Assembly (NCBI RefSeq): GCF_000002235.5
Contig: NW_022145562.1
Coordinates: 445,501-509,500, forward strand
Reading direction: 5' to 3'
DNA from: Strongylocentrotus purpuratus
Taxonomy: Eukaryota; Echinodermata; Echinoidea; Camarodonta; Strongylocentrotidae
Length of the DNA: 64,000 nucleotides
The notes beneath the pieces were generated by a model. That model made no database searches. It was not told the DNA's origin and saw only the letters and a list, made by a program, of their open reading frames with translations. The translations under genes and the position numbers were made by a program. This document shows, piece by piece, positions 1-11,035 of the stretch; within the stretch, counting starts at the first letter, position 1; each line of letters begins with the position of its first letter.

Positions 1-446
1 TAAAGTGAATTTTAAAAAGAGTGAAAGGAAACAATATAACAACTACTGAACTATCTTATAAGTCATACTAATGTCCGATCCGAAAATCTTTCTCCTTGTC
101 TCCGATCTCATCACGAATTCGTCACAGAGTCCGTATTGGCTCTCATCATTAATTTTTCTCTTCACTTTTTTTTTGTTGATGATGAATTATTGGGGGATGA
201 TTGTACAGGCCATTCCCCCCCACCTGAAATATTGGGGGGATATATCCTGTGAGATATTGCTGTGAGAATGAAACTATGCATTGTACATGCACACATTTTA
301 CTTGCGAGTGGTGAACAGTACGAAATAAAGATATTTTGAAACAATATTGAATATTACTCAGGACTTGATTTTGAAAAAAGGGAAACATTGCAAGTTTTAC
401 TGTTCTGCTTTGATTCATATGGTGGATAGGTCACGTGACGTATAAG
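1..446. other. Upstream flank without a recognised gene
   Basis: AT-rich sequence with only short ORFs and no repeat that I recognise. The last 20 bases hold a CACGTG E-box overlapping a TGACGT CRE-like site (about 432-441), just upstream of the first exon of the cysteine-rich peptide gene. They may be part of its promoter. Confidence 0.5.
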
Positions 447-456
447 ATGGCGCCAA
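430..456 (+). promoter_or_regulatory. E-box/CRE and TISU-like start element
   Basis: The start codon sits in AAGATGGCGCC, close to the TISU/YY1-type element (SAASATGGCGGC) known from genes with very short 5' leaders. A CACGTG plus TGACGT site lies about 10 bases upstream. This suggests a transcription start only a little upstream of the ATG. Inference from motifs only. Confidence 0.35.
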
Positions 457-1891
457 TCACACGGAGAGTGTATACTACATACTTGATGCTGGCCATGCTG
501 TGTGTACTAGCTACATACCAGGGTGCATCAGGAGGTGCCAACGATGTCGAGGTAATATACGCAATAAGATTATAGTGCTCTACAGTACGTAACGAAAAAG
601 GTTCAAACTTTGAAAATATCCTCCAAAATGATCATTGAAGGATATCTGCATGATTTTAAATGACAAAATAATGGATGAGGGTCTATTCAATAGGATGGCA
701 CTAAAAGTATTGACAATGCGTTACGCTTGAGTGAGCATTCGCTTATTTAGATGAATATAAAAACTCGCAATCGTGTAATAGAAATCATGCAGATACAGTG
801 AAAGTATCATTTTAGAGCATATTTTCAAAGTGTGGACTTTTTTTTATACACATTGTAAACAATATGTACTAAAATCGTTTGAAATGGAAATCCACGCGAA
901 AAATTGTGATTCAAAAGAGTTATTCGATCACTTCTTTAGAGTTGATTCAGCTCCAAAGAAAGTGATCCCTAATTATGACACCTTTGAAAATGGATTTCCA
1001 CTCCTCTCCATTAATATAATAGTTTTGTTTAAAAATAAGTGTAATATAAGTCTTCTAATAAAGATAAGAACATATGGAAATGAAAGGTGATAAATGATTT
1101 ATATACCCGCGTTATATATTGCAACTGGCCTTGATCTGACTCCATTCACCCATCACTCATCCAATAATTCCTTATTTCATTTATTCATTCATTCATTCAT
1201 TCATTAAATAGCCCTTGTATCGTTACAGTCTAAGTTTCGTCAAATGTGTCATGACAAGATCCTCGCCTCCTTACTGTTATGCAAAAATAAGTAAAGGAAA
1301 TGCGTGCTTTTGAAATTGAATCATATTTAACAAGTAGAACTGTAATATTCTCATTTGTATATTTTGTATCCAGGAATTCACGTCTGCCTCCCCATCAACG
1401 AACAGGAACATATTGGAAGCCGTGAGTATACTGACCTGTAATATATCTTCCTCGCCGTCTTCTGATTTTCACATTTACTTTTTGTCTGTCATAATCTTCC
1501 TTTATCTGATCTGTACCTGTTGCCCATGAAATAAATTGTTATCCTCATATGACTGCTTATACAGCAGAGAATTCGAAGAGCTTGACATTGCTAAACAGGG
1601 CGTTCCTAACTTCCTACGATAAACTCACTTTACCATTTAATCCTTGATTACGCATGAAGTCTATCACTTTGCTTACCAACAAAATGAATTGTTACTCGTT
1701 GATATTTATCTCAATGTTTCACTATTTTTTATTTCAAGTCCTGTGCAACACAAGGAGAATCGTGTCGCCTCACTGGTAGTACTAGGTGTTGTGGTAATCT
1801 GGAGTGTGAAACACACAACGGAGAGAAGTGCCAGGGATCACAATCAAGCTGTATTTGTAGAAACCCATTCACCACCAATTCTGGCTTCTAG
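447..1891 (+). CDS. Predicted secreted cysteine-rich peptide (knottin-like), three exons
   Basis: I assemble three exons: 447-551, 1374-1421 and 1739-1891 (stop TAG at 1889-1891). All joins are phase 0 with GT donors (GAG/GTAATA, GCC/GTGAGT) and AG acceptors (TATCCAG, TTTCAAG). The product is about 101 residues. Exon 1 gives a start followed by a hydrophobic core (TYLMLAMLCVLA), a typical signal peptide ending near an ASGG segment. Exon 2 gives a 16-residue Ser/Asn-containing linker. Exon 3 gives a 50-residue domain with eight cysteines spaced C-x6-C-x7-CC-x4-C-x7-C-x6-C-x-C. The first six match the spacing of inhibitor-cystine-knot peptides and the final CxC adds a possible fourth disulfide. 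Reading through the first intron hits a stop quickly, which supports splicing. I recognise no named family. It could be an antimicrobial, signalling or protease-inhibitor peptide. The exon model is inferred, not transcript-supported. Confidence 0.62.
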
Positions 1892-2540
1892 AAACCTGCT
1901 AGAAATGACTGTTCATCATGATTGAAAGTGCTCAGAGCTAGCCTTATATCAATTTACATTTACATGTAGTTAATGCTGATATAATTTGTAGGCATATACC
2001 AGCTCCCCCATACGTAAATTAATTATGTACATGAATTTTGGTGATTGGTGAGATATTAATATTTATGTGAGGTAATTTGTACGTGATATCTGTTATTTGC
2101 AGACACTCTATTAACTTGTCAACCACAACTTTTGCTACAGGATCTGAGCTATACTGAACTTACACCATACTTTCATAGACACTGTAATATTTTCAATACT
2201 TATCTATAATATGTTATTTAGAAATTGTTAAGCTTGTTTAGACTTCTAGCGGAAGAAATGTTGTATAGTTTTCGAAAAGAGTGTGTGCTTGAAGACTACT
2301 CAACCACTGTTTCACCTGCGATATCATAGACCATTATGAAAATGTATTTAGAGAAATATCGAATTATAGGTAGTATGATATCATTTATTAATTTAGCATT
2401 TCACTTGTCAATTGTTTACTCTTAAGATATATTTTACTGTTATTTTTAGAGATAGTTTTGGTGTTATAGATACTGTTATTGATATTTATATCACGACATA
2501 CTTTAAACGATGTAATAAAAACATAGAATATTGTATACGT
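1892..2540 (+). terminator. Probable 3' UTR and poly(A) signal of the cysteine-rich peptide gene
   Basis: AT-rich sequence with no ORF follows the stop codon. The canonical AATAAA at 2514-2519 is the clearest cleavage and polyadenylation signal downstream of the last exon. It would give a 3' UTR of about 640 bases. Confidence 0.4.
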
Positions 2541-2560
2541 CAATTGTTATAGGCTTTAAT

Positions 2561-3430
2561 AGTTGCAGTATACAGTGCGTCCCAGAAAAAAACAAAACCG
2601 AAAATAATCGTTGTTTTATCATAACTTAATCACAATTATAATTAATAAATGACACACATTTGTAAAGCTTAGATCCTCCTCTTTCGTGCTATGCAACTCA
2701 TACGATGCACATTCCACGCATGAGGGATTAAAAACTATTTGAAGAAAGGGTACCAAAAAGTCATTTGGTTAACGGCATCTGAATTTCAAAGAGAAAATCA
2801 CATTTCCAGAAAGTTCATTTTCTACCCTTTCATATGACACCTCAATCAGGACAAATGAGCAAGGAATAACAAAGTTCTGTTTTTTAAAGTAATGCTTGCA
2901 TTTCCATACTTTTATTAAACGAATCCGTTCCACTGGCTGCCTGCCTGAACAACAAAGAAGACGAAAGACTTCACGCAGACTTCATCTGATGCTATAGGGT
3001 ACCCAAGATATTTAAAAGTGTGGACTTGCTTTATTGCTACCTATTATTGAGATTGCATGGGGGTGCCTGAGGCTTAATTATTTTAATATTATCATACACT
3101 CTGTTTTCATTTTGTTTAAAGGAAATAAATGAATAAATGAGAAGGATATCAAAGTGTTTAAAATGTTGAATCTTCATTGAGCTTCGCACGTTCTAAATGT
3201 TAACAATGTATTTTGAATGACGTCGTAATGAAGATAATAATCATACTACATTTTTTTAAAGGCGGGTATACATGTACCACTTTTCTTTGGATACGATATG
3301 GTTATTCCGCTATCATCAGTACAATTGGATCAATATGATCTAAATTATGTGAAAATTAATCCGCGCAAAATACATTTACAGGTACGGAGTTTCTTTCGAC
3401 TTTTCTTTTCAGATAACTGTTCACTCATCT
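2561..3430. other. Intergenic sequence with a possible transposon end
   Basis: No gene seen. At 2573-2592 the sequence TACAGTGCGTCCCAGAAAA resembles the TA-flanked terminal repeat of a Tc1/mariner-like element, but I find no matching opposite end, so at most it is a remnant. Confidence 0.25.
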
Positions 3431-3455
3431 CTGTACGTGGTGTCTGGAAAAAATG

Positions 3456-3918
3456 GTGATAGTGGTGGTGGTGGTGGTGATTGTTGTTGCGGTAGTGTTG
3501 GCCGTGTTGGTGGTGGTGATGGTAGTGGAGGGGGCTGTGGATGTAGTAATGGTAGGATTCTAGAACTTGACTGATTTTATTGTATGAGCATTCAAGAGCT
3601 GAAGATGGCGCTATCCCGATTTTGTATTTGAGTCATCTGAGTCCACCGTTTGCCAATCGCTACCCGTCTGACATTATTGGAGATCAGAAAATTAAATCGG
3701 CCAGATTCTGAACTATGTTACTTGTGATATCAGTGATGAGATGGGCGTGGTGGTGGTTGTGGTGTTGACAATGATAATGATGATGATGATGATAATAATG
3801 GTGATGATGAAAATAATGATAATGATGATGATGATGATGATGATGATGGTAGTGGTGATGGTGGTGGTGAAGGTGAGGGTAGTGGTGGTGGTGGTGGTGG
3901 TAGTGGAGGTTGTGGTAT
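3456..3918. repeat. Trinucleotide blocks, GGT and GAT types
   Basis: Two imperfect arrays, GGT-rich at about 3456-3555 and GAT/GGT-rich at 3747-3918, are separated by about 190 bases of unique sequence. The ORFs crossing them translate to runs of Met and Val and are not genes. Confidence 0.85.
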
Positions 3919-4289
3919 GGTCCTATAGTGTACTTCGGGTAACTCCTACCAATCGTTCCTACGTTCCCCCTTTCAAATTTATCTCTTGGTATCTTTCCCC
4001 AGCTCTATCCTATTTTGGAGGCGCAAACCCTCAGAAGGTTCTGTATAGAACACTGACTTCATTTCATTTCTCATGTAAGAGAGCTCCCTGAGCACAGGTT
4101 CATTCAAATGCTTTGCATCTCCCACCAACAATGACTCCTGCAAATCCAACGCTTGTCCTAGGACTAACCGACATATATTGAAACAACAATTCAACTGAAT
4201 GGATTCAGTTTTCACACTCACACTTCCAAAAAGTGTACATGTGATGTAATCGTACTTTCTAAGATAACTATTGATCATTATTTATATTT

Positions 4290-4738
4290 CTCTGTTTCGG
4301 TCCTTTTTTCCGTCTTCTTCTTTCCTCTCTTTTGTTTCCCTTTTCATCAGGTTATCATTGTTAGCTTTCTCTTTTTGCTTTTTCTTCCCCCTTCTTAATA
4401 TTCTTCTGTATTCTTCTTTGGCCATGTCATCTTCTTCCATCCCTCATAGACTTCGTCTTCATTTTCATCTTCATCTTCCTCCTCCTCCTCCTTCTCCTCC
4501 TCTAGCTCCTCCCCTTCCTCTCCCTCTTCCTCCTCCTCTTCCTCTTCCTCCTCCTCATCCTTCTTCTTCTTCCTCTTTCTCGTCTCCTTCTTCTTCTTGT
4601 TCTTGTTCTTCTTGTTCTTCTTCTTCTTCTTCTTCTTCTTCTTCTTCGTCTTCTTCTTCTCCTTCTTCTTCTTCTTCTTCTTCTTCTTCTTCTTCTTCTT
4701 CTTCTTCTTCTTCTTCTTCTTCTTCTTCTTGCTCTTCC
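4290..4738. repeat. Polypyrimidine tract with long (TTC)n array
   Basis: Strand-asymmetric pyrimidine tract of about 450 bases that becomes a nearly pure TTC array from about 4612 to 4732. GAA/TTC tracts of this length can form triplex (H-DNA). Poly-Ser, poly-Lys and poly-Glu ORFs here are artefacts of the repeat. Confidence 0.9.
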
Positions 4739-4799
4739 TCACTTGCTTTTAGCTTGCATTGGGACTCTGTCAAATACAATTTGTCATTCGTTATTTGAA

Positions 4800-6236
4800 G
4801 CAGTATAAAATACATGCCTTTTTATGGCATGTCCTTTCGTGATTGTTTGACTCGTAACACTTCATCAGGATGAGACAAAGCACATTAATGTCATGGTCGT
4901 CATGGTAACATGTAATTGATTGGTCCCTAGGATGCCATCACGGTGGAAGAGGTCATGAGAGCACCTATCACGTGACATGTCCCAAGTAACAATGATCAAC
5001 GAGGCGACGTTGATAATCTTTCGTCTATCATTTATCTATAGAACCATGGCGCTGAAGGACGAAGTATGTGACAGTGTAGACCTACATTTTGGATCTATAT
5101 CTTTTTCATACCATGACAGACAGCTCTCATTTATACGGAATCATCTTTTCCTATTTTCTCTATTGACTATTCTCTCGATCTTTGTTATTCTTCCTTTCAC
5201 ACAGCTTTTAGACTAGAATTGTTACCAGCTATATAGATGAGAATATATCATAAAATATTTAATAGCATGGGGAATATTCATAGGAAAAGGAGCTATACAA
5301 TAATTAATGAATAGAGTGCGCCTCTTGAAATCTAACTAACAGTATTAATAGAAGAAATTAATTCTTTGGACGTGAAATGAAAATGATTATATTGAGTACC
5401 AATCGATGTATCTACCACATTGGTGAATAGCGCCATCTGTAGCTTGATATTTATGCCTAGTTGACTCCTACATTATGACCTAACGAATTTTAAAGGATTC
5501 TTGTGATGATCCCGTGACATACGTAAGAGTCTCTTACCCATCACCAATCTTTGAAATTCATCTCTCTTTTTTAAAATAATGATAATCCTCTTTAGGTTTC
5601 CTATGTTCTATCTAGGGATAAACTATCTACATAACCACCATGTTTTATATCAGCATTGATGTTGAACTTCCCTTCTCAACCCTATTTTCCATTTTCAAAT
5701 TATCATCATTTTACAGCGTGTTGTAAGTATCAGAAGATGAAGCAGTGATGCAATCATAACATGATATTAACATGCACATGGAAGAAAACCCGTTACAGGT
5801 TAAGCGAGTTATAGCGAGTCAGCGGTTAGGAAAATCATTAAAGCTTTTATCAGGTAGATGAATATCTCGAGTTATTGAAGGTCAGCTAAGTTAGTGAACA
5901 TGAAAATATATCACAGTTGACAAAGAGCTATCCATATTGTACCCTTAAAAACGGCAATGGAGCAAGCAATAAAACTGAGTCTTTGATCTCAGACTACGAA
6001 TCTCCTCGACCCCCAGCATGTTATAGATGTAAGTTATTCAATTGTTTTTGCTAGTCTATGCTCGAGGGAGTTTAGTCCCTGCGGATCTACAAAAGTGAAC
6101 CAGTGCAGTAACGTATTCTCTTGTCCAGTCGCCATCACGATTTACTTTTCAGATCACTAGAGATAGTAGAGATATAAATGTCTGAGTTTCGATGAATGGA
6201 TATTCCTTCTTTGGTCACTGGGTGAGTGTAATGCTA
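4800..6236. other. AT-rich intergenic sequence
   Basis: Nothing recognisable. One ATG in good context (5046) is followed by six codons and a GTATGT donor-like site, but no downstream exon could be linked to it. The rest is low-GC sequence with short chance ORFs. Confidence 0.4.
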
Positions 6237-6367
6237 CGGTCACAAAGGTTCGTACGAACGATAATTTCGTACGAATCTCCCTGTTTTTCCATTGTCTTCC
6301 CGAATTTCCATTGTCTGAAAATCGTTCGTACGGCGTTCGTAGCAGTTCGTAATGGCATTTGTGACCG
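6237..6367. mobile_element. Short MITE-like palindrome, 131 bp
   Basis: A perfect 10-base terminal inverted repeat, CGGTCACAAA at 6237-6246 and its complement at 6358-6367, encloses smaller TTCGTACGAA-type palindromes in both halves. It has the shape of a miniature inverted-repeat element. I see no clear target duplication, so the superfamily is unknown. Confidence 0.5.
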
Positions 6368-6469
6368 AGAAGAATCACATTTCATGGTCATACATTTTAG
6401 AGTATCCCACTAATGACAATTATATATTGTTTTTTTTGTGTGTATTGTTGATGATGTTGATGACGATGT

Positions 6470-6828
6470 AACTGGTGGTGGTGGTGGTGGTAATGATGCT
6501 GTTATTGTTGGTGGTTCTGATGGTGACGATGAGGGGAGGAGGAGGATGAGTCGACGATGACGTCGAGGAGGTTGGGATATCAGTGGTGGAGATTATGATG
6601 ATGATGATTAAGAAAATGATGGTAATAGTGATGATGTTTAGCCGGATGAAGATTTTGATTGAAACGATGGTGATGGTGATGATGGTGCTCATGATGAAGA
6701 TGGTAATGGTATGAACGACTTCGTTACTGATGATTTGAAAGCAGAAGAAGGTGATGGAGATGGTGATGATGACGATGATGATGACGATGATGATGACGAT
6801 GATGATGATGATGGTGATGATGATAGTT
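6470..6828. repeat. GGT/GAT/GATGAC trinucleotide array
   Basis: Imperfect trinucleotide repeats interrupted by short unique segments, with the most regular stretch (GATGAC/GATGAT) near 6750-6825. No gene is supported. The ORFs are poly-Ser or poly-Ile/Thr. Confidence 0.85.
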
Positions 6829-6904
6829 TAAACCTCGTTACTGATGGTGAGGATTGAGTGAATGATGACTGCTTACAGAATCCATGAATGGTACGTACTA
6901 CCAC

Positions 6905-7790
6905 TGCGCATTACCCTAAGGCTACAAGAAGTCGGGAGGTAAGAAATAGTTCCAAGGAGTAGAATTTTCAGCTGTTGAGTCGCCATCGCAAGCCATGATT
7001 AATGAAAACGAATGTAGGTCTTGCACGGAGATGACAGAAAAACGACGGGTGTTTGCGTTTTATATCAGTTTCCATGACAACGCATATCACTTATGTTTGT
7101 ACTTGGACTAGCGTGACAGATGTCGGTCATATGTATTCCTGCGTTTGATACAATTTCAAGGAAAAAACGCATCATCGAAAATAAATAGTGTGAATATTCC
7201 CGATTTCATGCATGATCAGGTATATCAAAGTAAATAATATTAGTCATGAAAGCGTCAACTAATAAACTGTAACATAAAGCTTTATATAACCAGATAACAA
7301 TACTGCAATAACACATTCAGGCATGAAATTAGAAATGCAATCATAATTCAGCCTTTACGTATGTTCATGTTCATTTTAGAATTTCTGAGGTTACAAGAAT
7401 ATAATAAGAGTATAGTAACCACCATTAATATTATGGCAACTCACTATCATGGCTACGTAAGGCAATGATATGATTTTTCTCTTTGCTTGTGGAATATTCA
7501 ACCCTCCAAAATCCAATAAATTTTGTTCCAAATTGTTGCTTTATAGATCGTTCCAAGATCATAAATAAATCATCATGAGCATAGTAGCAGACCAACTGCA
7601 TGTACTTTGCAATTTAATGAAGGTCAATGCTTAGATTATCCTTCCCTACATAATGTATTCTCTAGAGGGCAGCATTCTTCAAGTCTCACAGCAACTCAAC
7701 GAAGAATGACGGGTGTGGATGTAGAATGGAAGAGTTGAGAAAGCCGAGCATGCGAGAGGATTGGAGATTTCAATATAAAAAGGTGATTTT
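6905..7790. other. Intergenic, nothing recognised
   Basis: About 0.9 kb of AT-rich sequence with no long ORF, repeat array or inverted repeat that I can see. Confidence 0.5.
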
Positions 7791-7794
7791 CATG

Positions 7795-7993
7795 GAAGTT
7801 AAAATGAAGAACGGAGAGAAAGAATGGGGGAACAAGGGAGAAAATGTGAAGGGAGGGAGAGGGAGAGAAGGGGGAGATGAGGCGAGTATGAGGCAGGGGA
7901 GCTGAGAAGGGGAGAAATAGGGAGAGACAGATGTACAGGCAGAGACAGAGAGAGAGAAAGACAGAGAGAAGGAGAGAGAGAGAGAGAGAGAGA

Positions 7994-8037
<44 letters not shown>
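7795..8037. repeat. Polypurine tract ending in (GA)n
   Basis: Purine-rich sequence becoming a nearly pure GA dinucleotide array from about 7935 to 8035. It lies just left of the large foldback element but outside its target duplication. Confidence 0.9.
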
Positions 8038-8124
8038 GTAAGACTAAGAACACTGACATAGACCAAAGTAGATTCATGCATTAAAAAGGTGATGGAATCT
8101 ATCTTATTGATGATATCCTGATAG

Positions 8125-8420
8125 TATGGTGGCCCTGAAGGGACATCGCGAATAGGACTAAATCGTGAAAAATATGCGATAAAATTCACGATATCGTCAA
8201 TTTTATCGCATATTTTTTCACGAAGAAATTCACGAAATTGACGATATCGTGAACTTTATCGTGAACTTTTCACGATGAAATTGACGATATCGTGAATTTT
8301 ATCTTGAAAGTTCACGATATAAAGTTCACGATATCGTCAATTTGATCGTGTACTCTATCGTGTACTCTATCGTGTACTCTCCTGACGGGCGCTTCGTAAA
8401 CAAAACCAGCCCTAGCTGGG
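8125..8420 (+). repeat. Left outer arm of the foldback element
   Basis: Contains four CGATATCG palindromes set in TTCACGATATCGTGAA or AATTGACGATATCGTCAATT contexts, so each arm can fold on itself as well as pair with the opposite arm. Confidence 0.8.
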
Positions 8421-9545
8421 GGAGACAGAGAGAAGGAAAAAGGGAAAGGGAAAGAGAAGATAAAGGAAAGAAAGAATAAGAAGAGGAAAAGAGGGAAACG
8501 GGGGGGGGCGAAGGGCTCTTACCTCCCCCCCCCCCCCCCCCCCCCCGCCAAAAAAAATAAATAAGAGAGAGAGAGAGAGAGAGAGAAGGGAAAGGGAAAG
8601 AAAGAAGAGGAATAAGAGGGAAACAGGGAAGGGCGAAGGGCTCTTGCCTCCTCCCTCCCCACCCCCGCCAAAAAATAAATAAGAGATAGAGAGAGAAGGG
8701 AAAGGGAAAGGGAAAGAAAATATAAAAGGAAAGAAAGAAGAGGAAGAAGGAAAGAGGGAAACGGGGGAAGGGCGAAAGGCTCTTACCTCCCCCCCCCCCC
8801 CCCCCGCCAAAAAAATAAATAAGAGAGAGAGAGAGAGAGAGAAGGGAAAGGGAAAGAAAGAAGAGGAATAAGAGGGAAACAGGGGAAGGGCGAAGGGCTC
8901 TTGCCTCCTCCCCCCCCCCCCGCCAAAAATAAATAAGAGAGAGAAGGGAAAGGGAAAGAAAATATAAAAGGAAAGAAAGAAGAGGAATAAGAAGGAAAGA
9001 GGGAAACGGGGGAAGGGCGAAGGGCTCTTGCCTCCTCCCTCCCCACCCCCCGCCAAAAAAATAAATAAGAGATAGAGAGAGAAGGGAAAGGGAAAGGGAA
9101 AGAGAAGATAAAAGGAAAGAAAGAAGAGGAAGAAGAAGAAGGAAAGAGGGAAACGGGGGCGAAGGGCTCTTGCATCCCCCCCGCCCAAAAAATAAATAAG
9201 AGAGAGAGAGAGAGAGAAGGGAAAGGGAAAGAGAATAAACAAGGAAAGGAAGAAGAATAAGAAGAAAAGAGGGGATCTTGCCTCCTCCCCCCTCCCGCGC
9301 CAACAAATAAATAGGAGAGAGAGAGATAGAGAGAGAAGGGAAAGGGAAAGGGAAAAAAATATAAAAGGAAAGAAAGAAGAAGACGGAAAGAGGGAAACGG
9401 GGGAAGGGCGAAAGGCTCTTACCTCCCCCTCCCCCCTCCCGCCATAAAGGGAAAGAGAAGGGAGAGGGAAAGAAAATATAAAAGGAAAGAAAGAAGAGGA
9501 AAAAGAATAAGAAAAGAGGGAAACAGGGGCGAAGGGCTCTTGCCT
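8421..9545 (+). repeat. Left purine-rich minisatellite array (about nine units)
   Basis: Repeated junctions GGGCTCTT(A/G)CCTCC followed by poly(C), CGCCAAAAA and AAATAAATAAGAGAG recur near 8515, 8640, 8780, 8898, 9025, 9167, 9275, 9414 and 9535. The 451-codon ORF crossing it on the minus strand is a by-product of stop-free pyrimidine sequence. Confidence 0.85.
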
Positions 9546-10071
9546 CCTTTCTTTTCTTTCTTTTCCTTTCGTTCCTATTCTCCCTCTTTTTCGTTTTTTC
9601 TCTTTCTTTCTTCTCTTTCCCTTTCCTTCTCTCTCTCTCTCTCTTATTTATTTTTTGGCGGGGGGCGGGGGGTCGAGGCAAAAGCCCTTTGCCCCCGTTT
9701 CCCTCTTTTCTTCTTCTTCCTCTTCTTTCTTTCCTTTTATCTTCTCTTTCCCTTTCCCTTTCCCTTCTCTCTCTCTCTCTGATTTATTTTTTGGCGGGGG
9801 GAGGGGGGGGGGCAAGAGTCCTTTGCCCTTCCCCCGTTTTCCTCTTTTCTTCTTCTTCCTCTTCTTTCTTTCCTTTTATCTTCTCTTTCCCTTTCCCTTT
9901 CCCTTCTCTCTCTCTCTCTCTGATTTATTTTTTGGCGGGGAGGGGGGGGGGGGAGTGAGGAGGAGGCAAGAGCCCTTCGCCCCCCCCCCATTTCCCTCTT
10001 TTCTTCTTATTATTCTTTCTTTCCTTTTATCTTCTCTTTACCTTTCCCTTTTTTCCTTCTCTCTGTCTCCC
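9546..10071 (-). repeat. Right minisatellite array, inverted (about three units)
   Basis: The same unit as the left array, reverse-complemented. TTATTTTTTGGCGGGG junctions recur near 9650, 9785 and 9925. It is shorter than the left array, so the element is asymmetric. Confidence 0.85.
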
Positions 10072-10340
10072 CCAGCTAGGGCTGGTTTTGTTTACGAAGC
10101 GCCCGTCAGGAGAGTACACGTAAAATTGACGATATCGTGAACTTTATATCGTGAACTTTTCACGATAAAATTCACGATATCGTCAATTTCATCGTGAAAA
10201 GTTCACGATAAAGTTCACGATATCGTCAATTTCGTGAATTTCTTCGTGAAAAATATGCGATAAAATTGACGATATCGTGAATTTTATCGCATATTTTTCA
10301 CGATTTAGTCTATTCGCGATGTCCCTTCAGGGCCACCATA
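10072..10340 (-). repeat. Right outer arm of the foldback element
   Basis: Reverse complement of the left outer arm, including the GACGGGCGCTTCGTAAAC segment, four CGATATCG palindromes and the terminal GTCCCTTCAGGGCCACCATA. Confidence 0.8.
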
Positions 10341-10409
10341 TGATAGGCATGCGTAGTAATACTCGAACTCTAGTAAGAGGTACATGTATGACATTACATC
10401 GCAACTTAT

Positions 10410-10593
10410 CAGGGCCCGTTGCGTCAAACCAGGCAGATGATCAAACGTAGCATTGGTAAAACAATGGAGTTATATAGCTCCATTGTAAAACTTTGCCATT
10501 TGTGGTAATTTCCATGGAAACCTTGATTTGATTTGCTATTTAGTGATGTTGCCATGGTTGGTAAGCTTTATGCAATTTTGCAACTGGGGTCTG
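10410..10593. mobile_element. MITE-like element with CAGGGCCC-type ends
   Basis: The left end CAGGGCCCGTTGCGTCAAA and right end TTTTGCAACTGGGGTCTG are imperfect inverted repeats of a type common in invertebrate MITEs. A near-perfect internal hairpin (ACAATGGAG / CTCCATTGT, about 10463-10487) sits inside. No target duplication is obvious. Confidence 0.5.
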
Positions 10594-10884
10594 ATGCAAG
10601 ATGCAGTTGGAAATCGGATTGATTGATTGAACAGTGTATATAAGGTTGAGGTTGTCCACATACCGACCTCCCGACAGAGCGGAACACTAAAAGGCTAGGA
10701 CGGGCTCCAGTCGGCGAAGGATGTTGACTTTCCCCGCTCAACCCTACCCGTTCTACCTTCCCAAATGGACCAGGATTTTGCTTCTCGTATTTTCTCCCTT
10801 GCGGCCATGGGTAGCACTAATATTAGTGAACTTGCATGACTGCCAAGAAGGTATTGAAGGTTCGAAGGGGGGTTACTCATCGCT

Positions 10885-10995
10885 GTGTCTCTCTCCGTCT
10901 CTCTCTCCCCCTCTCTCTCTCTCTCCTTACCCTGTATTAAATCTAAATGCCACATTTTCGTTACATTATGCCTCGTCCATCTCCCCCACCACCCC

Positions 10996-11035
<40 letters not shown>

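Larger units (their letters stand above)
8119..10346. mobile_element. Large foldback transposon with minisatellite core
   Basis: The element spans 8125-10340 and is flanked by the direct repeat TGATAG (8119-8124 and 10341-10346), a 6-bp target duplication. The ends start TATGGTGGCCCTGAAGGGAC. The outer arms (about 8125-8530 and 9957-10340) are near-identical inverted copies, differing by a few single-base changes and a 12-base ATCGTGTACTCT unit present three times on the left and about once on the right. Inside are roughly 115-145-bp units, each a purine run with GA repeats, AAATAAATAAGAG and a poly(C)-CGCCA block. About nine point one way on the left and three the opposite way on the right, meeting near 9545. 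There is no transposase. Sea urchin TU elements are known foldback transposons with this general layout; membership of that family is inferred. The high arm identity suggests recent insertion or arm homogenisation. Confidence 0.85.

Noticed and set aside
1644..1925. 93-codon ORF covering the third exon of the peptide gene
   Set aside because: It is in a different frame from the cysteine domain. The cysteine-rich reading is supported by splice phase and domain pattern.
4271..4815. Poly-Ser, poly-Lys and poly-Glu ORFs
   Set aside because: Direct translation of the TTC/GAA array.
5046..5070. Possible first exon ATG GCG CTG AAG GAC GAA followed by GTATGT
   Set aside because: Only six codons and no compatible downstream exon could be found.
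8326..9681. 451-codon minus-strand ORF plus several overlapping 80-280-codon ORFs
   Set aside because: They lie entirely in the foldback element's pyrimidine-rich minisatellite and translate to Phe/Ser/Leu/Pro-Gly repeats in several frames at once. Absence of stops is a composition effect.
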